A stretch of 64,000 bases of DNA from Halalkalibacter sp. APA_J-10(15) (GTDB lineage Bacteria; Bacillota; Bacilli; Bacillales; Bacillaceae_D): contig NZ_JALKEV010000016.1 of assembly GCF_023017105.1 (NCBI RefSeq), positions 56,207 through 120,206 on the forward strand, given 5' to 3'. Under the pieces are notes generated by a model that did no database searches, had not been told where the DNA came from, and saw only the letters and a program-made list of their open reading frames with translations. Shown one piece after another: positions 1 through 6,919 of the stretch (positions are counted from its first letter, which is position 1; every line of letters begins with the position of its first letter). Both the position numbers and the translations under genes were made by a program.

Positions 1-1
1 T

Positions 2-754
2 CCGGCTCTGATTTTTGGCTTCTATGGATTTGGAGGCATTGAGATCATGAGCTTACTTGCCATTCGTTTAAAGGATATGAATGACGCACCTAAATCAGGA
101 AAAGTCATGTTAGTTTTATTGATCATTATTTATTTATTGTCTTTAAGCTTTGCTATGATTATGGTGAAATGGAATGAAATAAAAATGGATGAAAGTCCTT
201 TTGTCACAGCGTTAAATCAATATAACATTGTGTATGTACAGGATATTTTTAATGGCGTGTTTATTATAGCAGGTTTTTCAACAATGGTTGCTTCACTTTT
301 TGCCGTCATCCGAATTCTTGTGACGTTGGCAGAAGACCATGATGCGCCTAAGCTTTTTGCCAAAAAAATCAAAAATAAAGTAGAGCTCCCAGCTATCTTA
401 CTAACGATGAGTGGCATCATTGTTTCCATTATCTTGTCTATTTTCATGCCAGATAATATTTATGAATTTGTCACGACTGCTGCCGGCTTGATGCTGCTGT
501 ACAACTGGTTATTTATCCTTGCTTCCTTCGGCCGTATTCTTCCATTGCAAGGCTCCGACCAAATAAAACGAATATTAGGTTTTCTATTAATTATAGCAGC
601 AGTAATCGGTACATTATTTCATCATACGAGCAGGCCTGGCTTCTACATTAGTTTATTATTTCTTTCAGTCATTGCTATCATCACCTTTATCATGAGTCAA
701 AAATGGAAAAATAAAAATTCTGATGATGACACATCTTTGTTTAAAAAACTATAA
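2..754 (+). CDS. APC-family amino acid permease, C-terminal part (5' end outside window)
   Basis: The reading frame is open from base 2, so the start lies upstream of the window. The visible 250 residues contain about six hydrophobic segments. The first visible piece includes FGFYGFGGIEIM, which resembles the GxxGxE loop-helix found in amino acid-polyamine-organocation permeases of the inner membrane. The protein ends in a short charged cytoplasmic tail. It overlaps the oppositely oriented LysE-family gene by 14 bp, tail to tail. The substrate cannot be told from this fragment; amino acid transport is inferred from family resemblance. An internal ATG at 47 exists but sits within a conserved membrane segment and has no Shine-Dalgarno sequence, so it is not the start. 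Confidence 0.8.
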   Translation, partial: PALIFGFYGFGGIEIMSLLAIRLKDMNDAPKSGKVMLVLLIIIYLLSLSFAMIMVKWNEIKMDESPFVTALNQYNIVYVQDIFNGVFIIAGFSTMVASLFAVIRILVTLAEDHDAPKLFAKKIKNKVELPAILLTMSGIIVSIILSIFMPDNIYEFVTTAAGLMLLYNWLFILASFGRILPLQGSDQIKRILGFLLIIAAVIGTLFHHTSRPGFYISLLFLSVIAIITFIMSQKWKNKNSDDDTSLFKKL

Positions 755-1370
755 TATCAAGAGCTTGATAACCGAAATAAACACCAAAACCAATTAAACT
801 AAATCCAGAAATAATAGCTATCACAAAAAGAAAACGATTCGTTAAAAGGTGGCGCATCGAACTTGCTAAAGCAGCCATTGTTAGATCCCAAATAGTAATA
901 CCTAAAAAGATCGCTGCGCAATACAGAATAACATGATACGTATCATTCATTGTTATGGTTTTGGCTATTATTGATCCAAATATACCAAGCCAAAACAAAA
1001 TCGATAGTGGATTAAATAGTGACATAAAAAAGCCCGTAGAAAATGATTTTAGTTTGGATTCACGATATAGTGTTCTCGTCTCTGTTTTCATACGACCAGC
1101 ACTATTAATGCTTTCCATACCTAGATAGATTAATAGAAAGAATCCAAATACCCATAAGAACAATTGGACATACGGTATTTCAATAAATTGTACGACACCA
1201 AAATAGACGAAACACATATAAATAGCATCCGCTACTGTTGCACCTAAGCCGACAAGCCATGAATTCAAAAAACCATTTTTTATACCCCGATCTATTTGAG
1301 CTGCATTTACAGGTCCTATTGGAGCTGCAAGCGATAACCCTAAAATGATATAACTAAAAAAGACACTCAC
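741..1370 (-). CDS. LysE/RhtB-family amino acid exporter
   Basis: This 209-residue protein has about six membrane segments and the family N-terminus, LGLSLAAPIGPVNAAQID, where the PxGPVN-type motif is typical of LysE/RhtB exporters. A second conserved stretch, FSTGFFMSLFNPLSILFW, matches the family GxxxNxxNPK region in position. Proteins of this family export amino acids or related metabolites across the cytoplasmic membrane. The start is GTG, about 10 bases after a GGAGG. The gene is monocistronic and converges on the permease upstream. A 17-bp motif about 80 bp upstream is nearly identical to one in front of the nearby ECF sigma operon, so control by that sigma factor is possible. The exact substrate is unknown. 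Confidence 0.88.
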   Translation of the reverse strand: MSVFFSYIILGLSLAAPIGPVNAAQIDRGIKNGFLNSWLVGLGATVADAIYMCFVYFGVVQFIEIPYVQLFLWVFGFFLLIYLGMESINSAGRMKTETRTLYRESKLKSFSTGFFMSLFNPLSILFWLGIFGSIIAKTITMNDTYHVILYCAAIFLGITIWDLTMAALASSMRHLLTNRFLFVIAIISGFSLIGFGVYFGYQALDIIVF

Positions 1371-1447
1371 CTTCTAAACGCCTCCTTACGAATGAATGAT
1401 TCGGACAGCCTTCACTGCCTGTACATTCTATTCATGAAAGAAGCGTA

Positions 1448-1464
1448 TTAACACAAAAATTCAC
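1448..1464 (-). promoter_or_regulatory. Candidate ECF-sigma element upstream of the LysE-family gene
   Basis: On the plus strand the element reads TTAACACAAAAATTCAC; it matches 16 of 17 bases at 3382-3398. Both copies lie in the same orientation upstream of a minus-strand gene. On the coding strand they read GTGA-n-TTTTTGTGTTAA, which resembles the TGA(A/C)-plus-T-run of ECF sigma -35 regions. The -10 spacing is not the same at the two sites, so this is a suggestion only. Confidence 0.35.
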
Positions 1465-1503
1465 CTTTTCCTTTATTTACCTCGATCAGTACATGCAATA
1501 ACA

Positions 1504-1785
1504 CTATTCATCTAATTCAATAGTTACTTGCTTTCCTCCTAATGAAAGATAGGAATACACCTCTATCTCTGCTTTTATCTTTTTCAACCCTTGTAAATAA
1601 GGCTTCACTAAATCCTTAAAATCCTCACTAACCCCCTCTTCCTCCAAATGACCGTAAACATACATTTTGTTACTTGTTTCATCTAACAGAAAAGCTAAAT
1701 ATCCAACAGGCTTGTTTCGATCCGTAACAATATTTAACACATGCGATTGCTCATTGAAATATTCAGGTGAAAAATAAATTTGCAC
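1504..1785 (-). CDS. Small conserved-looking protein of unknown function
   Basis: This 93-residue soluble acidic protein has no membrane segment or signal peptide. It alternates beta-like and alpha-like stretches (for example VLNIVTDRNKPVGYLAFLL and FKDLVKPYLQGLKKIKAEIEVY) and looks like a single small alpha/beta domain. The start is GTG, with GAGGGG five bases upstream. I do not recognise the family. It lies between a LysE-family gene and an ECF sigma operon, all on the same strand, but a hairpin at 1888-1919 separates it from the anti-sigma gene, so it is probably its own transcription unit. Confidence 0.65.
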   Translation of the reverse strand: MQIYFSPEYFNEQSHVLNIVTDRNKPVGYLAFLLDETSNKMYVYGHLEEEGVSEDFKDLVKPYLQGLKKIKAEIEVYSYLSLGGKQVTIELDE

Positions 1786-1887
1786 ACTAACCCCTCTCTT
1801 CTACATTTAGATATAACGAATAGCTTCTTATTTAAGGTGCTACAATCTCCTCAGAATCATGCATATAAATTCACACCATACGTAATA

Positions 1888-1919
1888 GACAGCTACCACG
1901 ATAGATAAGTGGTAGCTGC
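1888..1919 (-). terminator. Hairpin after the anti-sigma gene
   Basis: A 12-bp inverted repeat (CAGCTACCAC paired with GTGGTAGCTG) with an 8-9 base loop lies just past the anti-sigma stop codon. The downstream T-run on the minus strand is weak, so it may be an imperfect intrinsic terminator. Confidence 0.55.
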
Positions 1920-1927
1920 CTATTTGT

Positions 1928-2803
1928 TTAATGTAACGATAATCGATCAATCATAAACTTAATTTCAGCCCCTAATCTTTCATTTTCTTCTGCATAACCA
2001 TCGAACTGACTCGTACGTATGAACAAATATCGCTCATTGTGCTCAATTATAGCGACAGACGTATGAATGTCCTTCGATACTGACGTAAACTCGCTCACAA
2101 TCGCAGCCTGATCACCTAGAGAGGTGTGATTTGAAAAATAGGAACCCTCTTCGAATTGTAAAAACCCTTCTTGCCTTAAAATGTTTTGGTAGTCGTCAAT
2201 TAAGTGCTCCACTTCATGCAGTTGATGAAAATAACTTAGTTCAAATACGACTGGCTCTTCATTATCACCGATGAAATCCGTATAAACTTGATGTCTCGTC
2301 ATATCTAGGGAGCTTCGTTGATTATAATGAAAGTTAACATCATAGGAAGTCGAAAAATAAGCATCGTTCATTGGGAAAGCTCTCTTCTCCTCTATCCCTT
2401 CTAGATGAAATGTTGTTACTTCTACTTCATTCTCCATTCGTGCTTCATTATTATTTTCTGAATAGCTTTCTGCCTCATCATAACCCTCTTCGGCCATTGA
2501 CATATGAATTTCACCATCGGAACCACTCATTGCCGTATCTGATTCACTAGAAAACGTTTCAGCCATTTCCGTAGTAGCTAGTTCTTCATCTCCTGCAAAT
2601 TGGTTCATCCCTAAAATATAGCCAATTCCTATCATTAACACAACTAACGATGCTACTTGAATTTGCTTAGGAACATAAAAGCGACGTGACTTTCTTTCTT
2701 CCTTTTTTATATGATCCATGATTGATCTTGTGTTTGAATGTGTCGGAATTTCATCATATTGTTCCTTTAGCTGATGTAGTTTCTTTTCTAATTGGTCTGT
2801 CAT
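1928..2803 (-). CDS. Membrane-anchored anti-sigma factor-like protein
   Basis: This 291-residue protein has a short charged cytoplasmic N-terminus (about 1-45), one membrane helix (about 48-68, with VASLVVLMIGIGYILGM) and a long acidic extracytoplasmic region. Its ATG overlaps the stop of the ECF sigma gene (ATGA), a standard sign of translational coupling with a cognate anti-sigma factor. The first 45 residues contain no HxxxCxxC zinc anti-sigma motif, so it differs from the ZAS class; the extracytoplasmic part contains a Ser/Glu/Met-rich stretch (about 75-120) and then an apparent globular domain. The role is inferred mainly from operon context and topology. Regulated proteolysis of the membrane protein would be the expected mode of control. 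Confidence 0.75.
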   Translation of the reverse strand: MTDQLEKKLHQLKEQYDEIPTHSNTRSIMDHIKKEERKSRRFYVPKQIQVASLVVLMIGIGYILGMNQFAGDEELATTEMAETFSSESDTAMSGSDGEIHMSMAEEGYDEAESYSENNNEARMENEVEVTTFHLEGIEEKRAFPMNDAYFSTSYDVNFHYNQRSSLDMTRHQVYTDFIGDNEEPVVFELSYFHQLHEVEHLIDDYQNILRQEGFLQFEEGSYFSNHTSLGDQAAIVSEFTSVSKDIHTSVAIIEHNERYLFIRTSQFDGYAEENERLGAEIKFMIDRLSLH

Positions 2804-3330
2804 AGTTGTTCACCTACCTTCTCATATTCCGCCTTTAGCTTTTGCTTTGCTCTTAACATTCTCGTCTTAACCGCCCCTTCAGTCACTCCTAAAACAGAGG
2901 CAATTTCTTGATAATTTTGACCGTGAAAGTAATGCAAAATAATCGGTACCCTATATTTCTCATCTAATTGCTGAATCATGCCGTGTAACTCTTTCGATTC
3001 CTCATCAAAATAATCTTCAATAAACATTTGCTCTTTTGCAAAACGTTGAAACTCAATCGTTTTTCGTTTCATTTGCTGTTCCTTACGATAAAAATCTCGA
3101 ACAACATTCATCGTCACTGTATAAAGCCATGTCGTAAATTTCCCACGATTATGCTTATGGAGAAAACGATATACTTTTAAAAACACTTCTTGCGTCACAT
3201 CATCAATATGAGTCGGCGACACACCAATTTGAAAGGCAAATTTTTCAACTGTTTTAACATGCATTTCAACTAATTGACTAAATGCATCGTCATCCCCTCT
3301 TTTTGCCCGTAACAACAACTGCTCCTCCAT
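2800..3330 (-). CDS. ECF-type RNA polymerase sigma factor
   Basis: This 176-residue protein is the usual length for group IV sigma factors. Region 2 is at about 20-85 (DDVTQEVFLKVYRFL followed by FTTWLYTVTMNVVRDFYR) and region 4 is at about 115-165 (QLDEKYRVPIILHYFHGQ, then EIASVLGVTEGAVKTRMLRA, a helix-turn-helix). It directs RNA polymerase to a small regulon, often in response to envelope stress. The ATG follows GGAGGG with good spacing. It is the first gene of an operon with the overlapping anti-sigma gene. A 17-bp motif about 50 bp upstream recurs before the LysE-family gene and could be its autoregulated promoter. I cannot assign it to SigX, SigV or SigY by name. Confidence 0.93.
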   Translation of the reverse strand: MEEQLLLRAKRGDDDAFSQLVEMHVKTVEKFAFQIGVSPTHIDDVTQEVFLKVYRFLHKHNRGKFTTWLYTVTMNVVRDFYRKEQQMKRKTIEFQRFAKEQMFIEDYFDEESKELHGMIQQLDEKYRVPIILHYFHGQNYQEIASVLGVTEGAVKTRMLRAKQKLKAEYEKVGEQL

Positions 3331-3381
3331 CGTCGTTCCCTCCGTCTACTCAATTAGCAACTCTACATATATAACGAAGCT

Positions 3382-3398
3382 TTAACACAAAAAGTCAC
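3382..3398 (-). promoter_or_regulatory. Candidate autoregulatory ECF promoter element
   Basis: On the plus strand it reads TTAACACAAAAAGTCAC, 16/17 identical to 1448-1464. On the minus strand TGACTT is followed 15 bases later by CGTTAT, which is compatible with ECF -35/-10 spacing. It lies about 50 bp upstream of the sigma gene. Confidence 0.4.
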
Positions 3399-3492
3399 AC
3401 TTACAGCTAAAATTTATTTAATAATATGATAGTTCAGTAACTAGATAAATAGAATAGTTAAACGACATATACTCTTTTATATCAGATTAAAA

Positions 3493-3533
3493 GTGGGTGT
3501 TTTAAAAAGACCGAAACCTTTTAAAACACCCAC
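3493..3533 (-). terminator. Intrinsic terminator after the 101-residue gene
   Basis: A perfect 15-bp stem (GTGGGTGTTTTAAAA with its complement) and an 11-base loop lie directly after the stop of the minus-strand gene at 3541. It is followed on that strand by TTTTAAT. Confidence 0.85.
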
Positions 3534-3540
3534 AAATTTT

Positions 3541-3846
3541 TTAGCGATTTTGTAAATACGTCTCAATAACTGCTTTAACTCTCTCTAAATCATTTTTATG
3601 AGCTTCAATGATATAATGATCGCCTTTCAAATGAGCTTCAACATCTGAGATGCCTTGACTTTCGATAAATTTCAACACATCCTCAATTGTATCATTTTCT
3701 GTCAATAACTCCTTTTTTCCAATATAATCCTCTTCTACATACACATCATACGTATCATGATTATTTTTTAATGACTGAGGATTTGCATTAAACAGACCGA
3801 CAATTGGGAAAAAAATCGTTCCTCTCGAATCACTTGAATAGTTCAT
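3541..3846 (-). CDS. Small protein of unknown function
   Basis: This 101-residue protein has a short hydrophobic patch near the N-terminus (GTIFFPIVGLF) and a C-terminal region predicted to be alpha/beta (IEDVLKFIESQGISDVEAHL, then HKNDLERVKAVIETYL). The ATG follows GAAAGGGTGAGA. It lies divergently from the CBS-domain gene with about 137 bp between starts and ends in a strong terminator, so it is a single-gene unit. I do not recognise the family and assign no function. Confidence 0.65.
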   Translation of the reverse strand: MNYSSDSRGTIFFPIVGLFNANPQSLKNNHDTYDVYVEEDYIGKKELLTENDTIEDVLKFIESQGISDVEAHLKGDHYIIEAHKNDLERVKAVIETYLQNR

Positions 3847-3983
3847 GTTCTCACCCTTTCTTCGTCTTATTATGTGTGAATATTTACCGTTTTATAAGCT
3901 TTTCTCATTGGATATTTTTACTTGTAAAAGGATGGAATATTGTTAACCAATTGAAACATACTGACATGGAAGGAGGGAATAAA

Positions 3984-4409
3984 ATGAACACGATTTCAGA
4001 ATGCATGTCAACGAACATTGTGACAATCAATCCCGATCAAACGATTCAAGAAGCAGCTGATTTAATGAAACAGTATGACATCGGATCGATCCCTGTTGTT
4101 GAAGCAGATCAGCTAATTGGTATTGTGACAGATCGTGATATTACTCTTCGTTCTACTGCAAGTGGAGCTGATGCACACGTTCCAGTGAAGGATTGTATGA
4201 CTACAAATATCACTGTAGCTTCACCTAATACCGACATCCACGAGGCAGCTAATTTAATGAGTGAGCATCAAATTCGCAGATTACCTATTGTTGAAAATAA
4301 TCAACTAGTCGGAATGGTCTCAATCGGTGATTTAGCACTTGATCATCAGTTAGTCAATGAAGCTGGACAAACCCTTTCGAGCATTTCAGAGCACGAGCAT
4401 CGATCATAA
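3984..4409 (+). CDS. CBS-domain pair protein (YhcV-like)
   Basis: This 141-residue protein consists of two CBS motifs (about 1-58 and 70-125). Each contains the signature seen here as IPVVEADQLIGIVTDRDI and LPIVENNQLVGMVSIGDL. Stand-alone CBS pairs bind adenine nucleotides or similar ligands and act as sensors; the partner here is unknown. A longer open frame begins at 3804, but the ATG at 3984 follows GGAGGGAATAAA and matches the family N-terminus (ISECMSTNIVTI), so the shorter start is chosen. Its length resembles the Bacillus YhcV/YkuL-type single-pair proteins. It is monocistronic, with a hairpin about 130 bp downstream. Confidence 0.9.
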   Translation: MNTISECMSTNIVTINPDQTIQEAADLMKQYDIGSIPVVEADQLIGIVTDRDITLRSTASGADAHVPVKDCMTTNITVASPNTDIHEAANLMSEHQIRRLPIVENNQLVGMVSIGDLALDHQLVNEAGQTLSSISEHEHRS

Positions 4410-4539
4410 TTCCAAAGCAATGTCACTCTGGAGAACTCAAAAAGAGTAATAGCTCCACTCGTTGCGCGCCTTGCTATGAGAAACTGACTCATTGCAAGGC
4501 TTTCAAAATCGGGCAACGGCTACGTTTATTACTTAAAGT

Positions 4540-4574
4540 CCACTGAAAAAGTGCGATTTTCACTTTTTCAGTGG
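4540..4574 (+). terminator. Intrinsic terminator (CACTGAAAAAGTG family)
   Basis: A 14-bp stem CCACTGAAAAAGTG with its complement and a 7-base loop. The core CACTGAAAAAG recurs in terminators near 30306 and 40013, with a related version near 11594. Confidence 0.65.
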
Positions 4575-4591
4575 CTTCCATCAAACATGTG

Positions 4592-4629
4592 TGAAGACCA
4601 ACCTAATGCAAAGAAAAGGTTGGTCTTCA
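4592..4629 (-). terminator. Bidirectional hairpin near the 3' end of the small spore-like gene
   Basis: TGAAGACCAACCT pairs perfectly with AGGTTGGTCTTCA across a 12-base loop. It lies just beyond the stop of the minus-strand gene at 4648 and could serve either strand. Confidence 0.7.
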
Positions 4630-4647
4630 TCATGCTACTTAAGTATG

Positions 4648-4782
4648 TTATTGTTTGTTTTTACGATTCTTTTTTTCCTTACGATTTAATTCTTGTGCTT
4701 CTGTTTCCTGAGCCATCTCAACATTATTAGGTTGTTCCTGTTGTTGAGCTGGATTATTTTTATTTTTGTTACGCTTAGCCAA
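4648..4782 (-). CDS. 44-residue basic, Asn/Gln/Lys-rich peptide, probable forespore protein
   Basis: A TTG start at 4782 follows an AAGGGGGG Shine-Dalgarno with near-ideal spacing and gives a 44-residue peptide beginning AKRNKNKNNPAQQQEQ. It is very rich in Lys, Asn, Gln and Glu and lacks hydrophobic core residues, like minor small acid-soluble spore proteins. The sequence does not match SspK, L, M, N, O or P as I know them. A near-perfect sigma-G promoter lies 25-53 bp upstream, supporting forespore expression. A longer frame starting at 4833 would add a hydrophobic leader but passes over this promoter and the Shine-Dalgarno, so I reject it. Function as a spore protein is inference. Confidence 0.65.
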   Translation of the reverse strand: MAKRNKNKNNPAQQQEQPNNVEMAQETEAQELNRKEKKNRKNKQ

Positions 4783-4806
4783 TCTAATCACCCCCCTTTT
4801 GCCTTT

Positions 4807-4835
4807 TATTATGAGCAATAAATAGAAAAACATTC
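4807..4835 (-). promoter_or_regulatory. Sigma-G promoter of the 44-residue gene
   Basis: On the minus strand GAATG (consensus GHATR) is followed by 17 bases and CATAATA (consensus CATXHTA). Position and orientation fit transcription of the gene ending at 4648. Confidence 0.65.
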
Positions 4836-5033
4836 CTATTTATTCACATTTAACCGATTTTTTAATGGCTGACGATTGTAACAGATTAAAGTCGTATTAG
4901 AGGCTGGAGAAGATCATCAGCTATGTGTGAAACACATAGAAATAATCTACCATTCATGTGAAAATATAAGTTTCTTAAAAAGCAAGATTTTCTATCATAA
5001 TCACGTTATAATAAAGGGAAAGGAGGCATTTAA

Positions 5034-5435
5034 ATGGGAATTCCAAAGCCACTCGTTCAGACGAATCAAATATTTATTTTATTAACTGTAACGTTATCAT
5101 TAATAACAAGCATTTGGTTATTACTCGTACCATTAACCATTGGTCTATATACACTCTACTCTAGGCAAAACCCTATAATAAAAAACAGTTATCGCTTTCT
5201 TAAGCATCCTCATGAAAAGTATGTACAAGAGGATCCTGATCAGCAATATTTTAACCAATGGATTGCGACAATATGTATAGCTCTATCTCTTATCAGTTTC
5301 TTAAGTAACCAACTTATATTCGGTTATCTATTCTCAATTATGGTTATTATTGCTTCTGCATTAGCCCTTGGAGGGTTTTGTATTGGCTGTGTAATCCGTT
5401 ATCGTTTCTTAATGTGGAAACATAAACGAAAATAA
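5034..5435 (+). CDS. DUF4395-like integral membrane protein
   Basis: This 133-residue protein has four hydrophobic segments in two pairs (about 12-45 and 78-125) separated by a polar loop (HPHEKYVQEDPDQQYFNQW). The last helix carries GFCIGCVIRYRF, a CxxC-type element characteristic of DUF4395 membrane proteins. The ATG follows AAAGGAGG with seven bases of spacing. It is 27 bp upstream of an MFS transporter gene on the same strand and is probably cotranscribed with it. The biochemical role of the family is not established; the paired cysteines near the membrane might indicate redox function, which is only a guess. Confidence 0.78.
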   Translation: MGIPKPLVQTNQIFILLTVTLSLITSIWLLLVPLTIGLYTLYSRQNPIIKNSYRFLKHPHEKYVQEDPDQQYFNQWIATICIALSLISFLSNQLIFGYLFSIMVIIASALALGGFCIGCVIRYRFLMWKHKRK

Positions 5436-5462
5436 ACATCAATCCTAGGGAGAAGGACACAC

Positions 5463-6707
5463 ATGCAAGCACAAGTCTTAGATCAAACTAAAACAAGTTC
5501 AAAGAACGAATCAAAAACGTTATATCATATCTTATTTATCATTGGGTTTGTTCATTTGCTTAATGATGCCATTCAAGCACTAGTACCAGCAATGTTCCCT
5601 ATTCTTCAACAATCAATGGGTCTAACATTTACACAACTAGGAATGATCGCATTTGCTCTTAATTTAACGGCTTCTGTTATTCAACCAGTTGTTGGAACCT
5701 ACACAGATCGTAAAGCATCCCCCTATGCTCTACCAATCGGGTTAACATTTACATTATGCGGTGTATTCGGTCTTGCGTTTGCTCCATCATTTTCTATTGT
5801 CATCGTTTCTGTCATATTTATAGGTATTGGTTCTGCAACTTTCCATCCTGAAGGTTCACGTGTCGCATACATGGCCGCAGGAGGAAGACGCGGACTAGCG
5901 CAGTCCATTTACCAAGTAGGTGGAAATAGCGGTCAAGCATTAGCACCGTTAATCACAGCATTAGTGTTAGTCCCACTAGGGCAATTTGGCTCTATTTGGT
6001 TTACACTTGTTGCAGCGATAGCCATTGCATTACTCATTTATATCGCCAAATGGTATTCTGCTGAAATAACGAAAAGAGTGAAAAGCTTTAGTCAAAATAA
6101 AAAGTTGCCACAAAAGAATATCCCAATTACTACGAGAAAGATCGTATCACTAGCGATGATCCTTCTCATTTTTCTCGTATTCGCTCGCTCTCTTTTTCAT
6201 GCTGGTCTTACTAATTTCTACGCATTTTTTGCTATTGAAACGTACGGTATATCGATTCAACAAGCGCAAATCTATTTATTTTTATTTTTGGCTTTCGGAG
6301 CAATCGGGACATTTGCCGGTGGTCCACTAGCAGATCGTTTTGGTAAGAAAACAATTTTGATGATATCTATGCTAGGCTCAGCACCGTTAAGTTTACTATT
6401 GCCACATGTTACGCCAATAGTTGCTTTTCCTTTAATCTCTATTATAGGCTTTATTATTTTATCTAGCTTTTCGGTCGCGGTCGTCTATGCACAAGAACTC
6501 GTTCCTGGTCGAATCGGACTCGTCTCCGGTCTCATTGTCGGATTAGCATTTGGAATGGGCGCTATTGGCTCAGTTATGCTCGGGATTCTTGCAGATGTCA
6601 TTGGTTTAAACAATACCATTTTCATAACAGTTGCTATACCCATTGTCGGTTTCTGCTCCTTCTTTTTGCCTAATGATCAATGGATTAATGAACATATTCA
6701 ATCGTAG
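5463..6707 (+). CDS. MFS efflux transporter, fosmidomycin-resistance (Fsr) type
   Basis: This 414-residue protein has twelve predicted membrane helices and a central cytoplasmic loop (about 200-225). The N-terminal half contains FVHLLNDAIQALVPAMFP, VVGTYTDRKASPY (MFS motif A) and SATFHPEGSRVAYMAAGGRR, stretches typical of the Fsr family of drug/proton antiporters. The second half repeats motif A as GGPLADRFGKK. It probably exports a small toxic compound in exchange for protons; fosmidomycin is only the family namesake. The Shine-Dalgarno AGGGAGAAGG precedes the ATG. It follows the DUF4395-like gene in a probable two-gene unit. No regulator lies next to it. Confidence 0.9.
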   Translation: MQAQVLDQTKTSSKNESKTLYHILFIIGFVHLLNDAIQALVPAMFPILQQSMGLTFTQLGMIAFALNLTASVIQPVVGTYTDRKASPYALPIGLTFTLCGVFGLAFAPSFSIVIVSVIFIGIGSATFHPEGSRVAYMAAGGRRGLAQSIYQVGGNSGQALAPLITALVLVPLGQFGSIWFTLVAAIAIALLIYIAKWYSAEITKRVKSFSQNKKLPQKNIPITTRKIVSLAMILLIFLVFARSLFHAGLTNFYAFFAIETYGISIQQAQIYLFLFLAFGAIGTFAGGPLADRFGKKTILMISMLGSAPLSLLLPHVTPIVAFPLISIIGFIILSSFSVAVVYAQELVPGRIGLVSGLIVGLAFGMGAIGSVMLGILADVIGLNNTIFITVAIPIVGFCSFFLPNDQWINEHIQS

Positions 6708-6880
6708 CAACCACAAGAGCACGAGGAGGCTCACTTGCTTCCCGCGGAAGGCGAAGTATATTTCGGAGTGGTAATTTACATATTCAGTTTCTCCTTTATT
6801 AAAACAACTTTGAACCAGCCTAGGATAGAAAATATCTACGACTAAAGATAGTGGAGTTAGACTACGTGCTTGGAAAAAAA
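6708..6880. repeat. Probable dispersed intergenic repeat fragment
   Basis: The stretch after the MFS stop includes CTTCCCGCGGAAGGCGAAG, a GC-rich motif unlike the AT-rich surroundings. It is related in style to AAAGCTCCTGCAGGCGAGG in the repeat at 34490. Similar short motifs are common in intergenic regions of Bacillaceae genomes. The reading frames crossing it have no protein-like features. Only a genome-wide search could show copy number. Confidence 0.45.
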
Positions 6881-6908
6881 TACTTTCGTGCATTTCACAC
6901 GAAAGTAG
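6880..6908 (-). terminator. Intrinsic terminator of the TraB-like gene
   Basis: ACTTTCGTG pairs with CACGAAAGT across a short loop and is followed on the minus strand by a run of seven T. It ends about 12 bp past the minus-strand stop and could also stop transcription from the MFS gene. Confidence 0.8.
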
Positions 6909-6919
6909 TCTTCCTTGCC

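Noticed and set aside
3804-3983. Upstream extension of the CBS protein
   Set aside because: The added residues do not resemble the family, and a good Shine-Dalgarno precedes the inner ATG.
6606-6893. 95-residue minus-strand open frame
   Set aside because: It crosses the end of the MFS gene and the GC-rich intergenic block and has no Shine-Dalgarno or family features.
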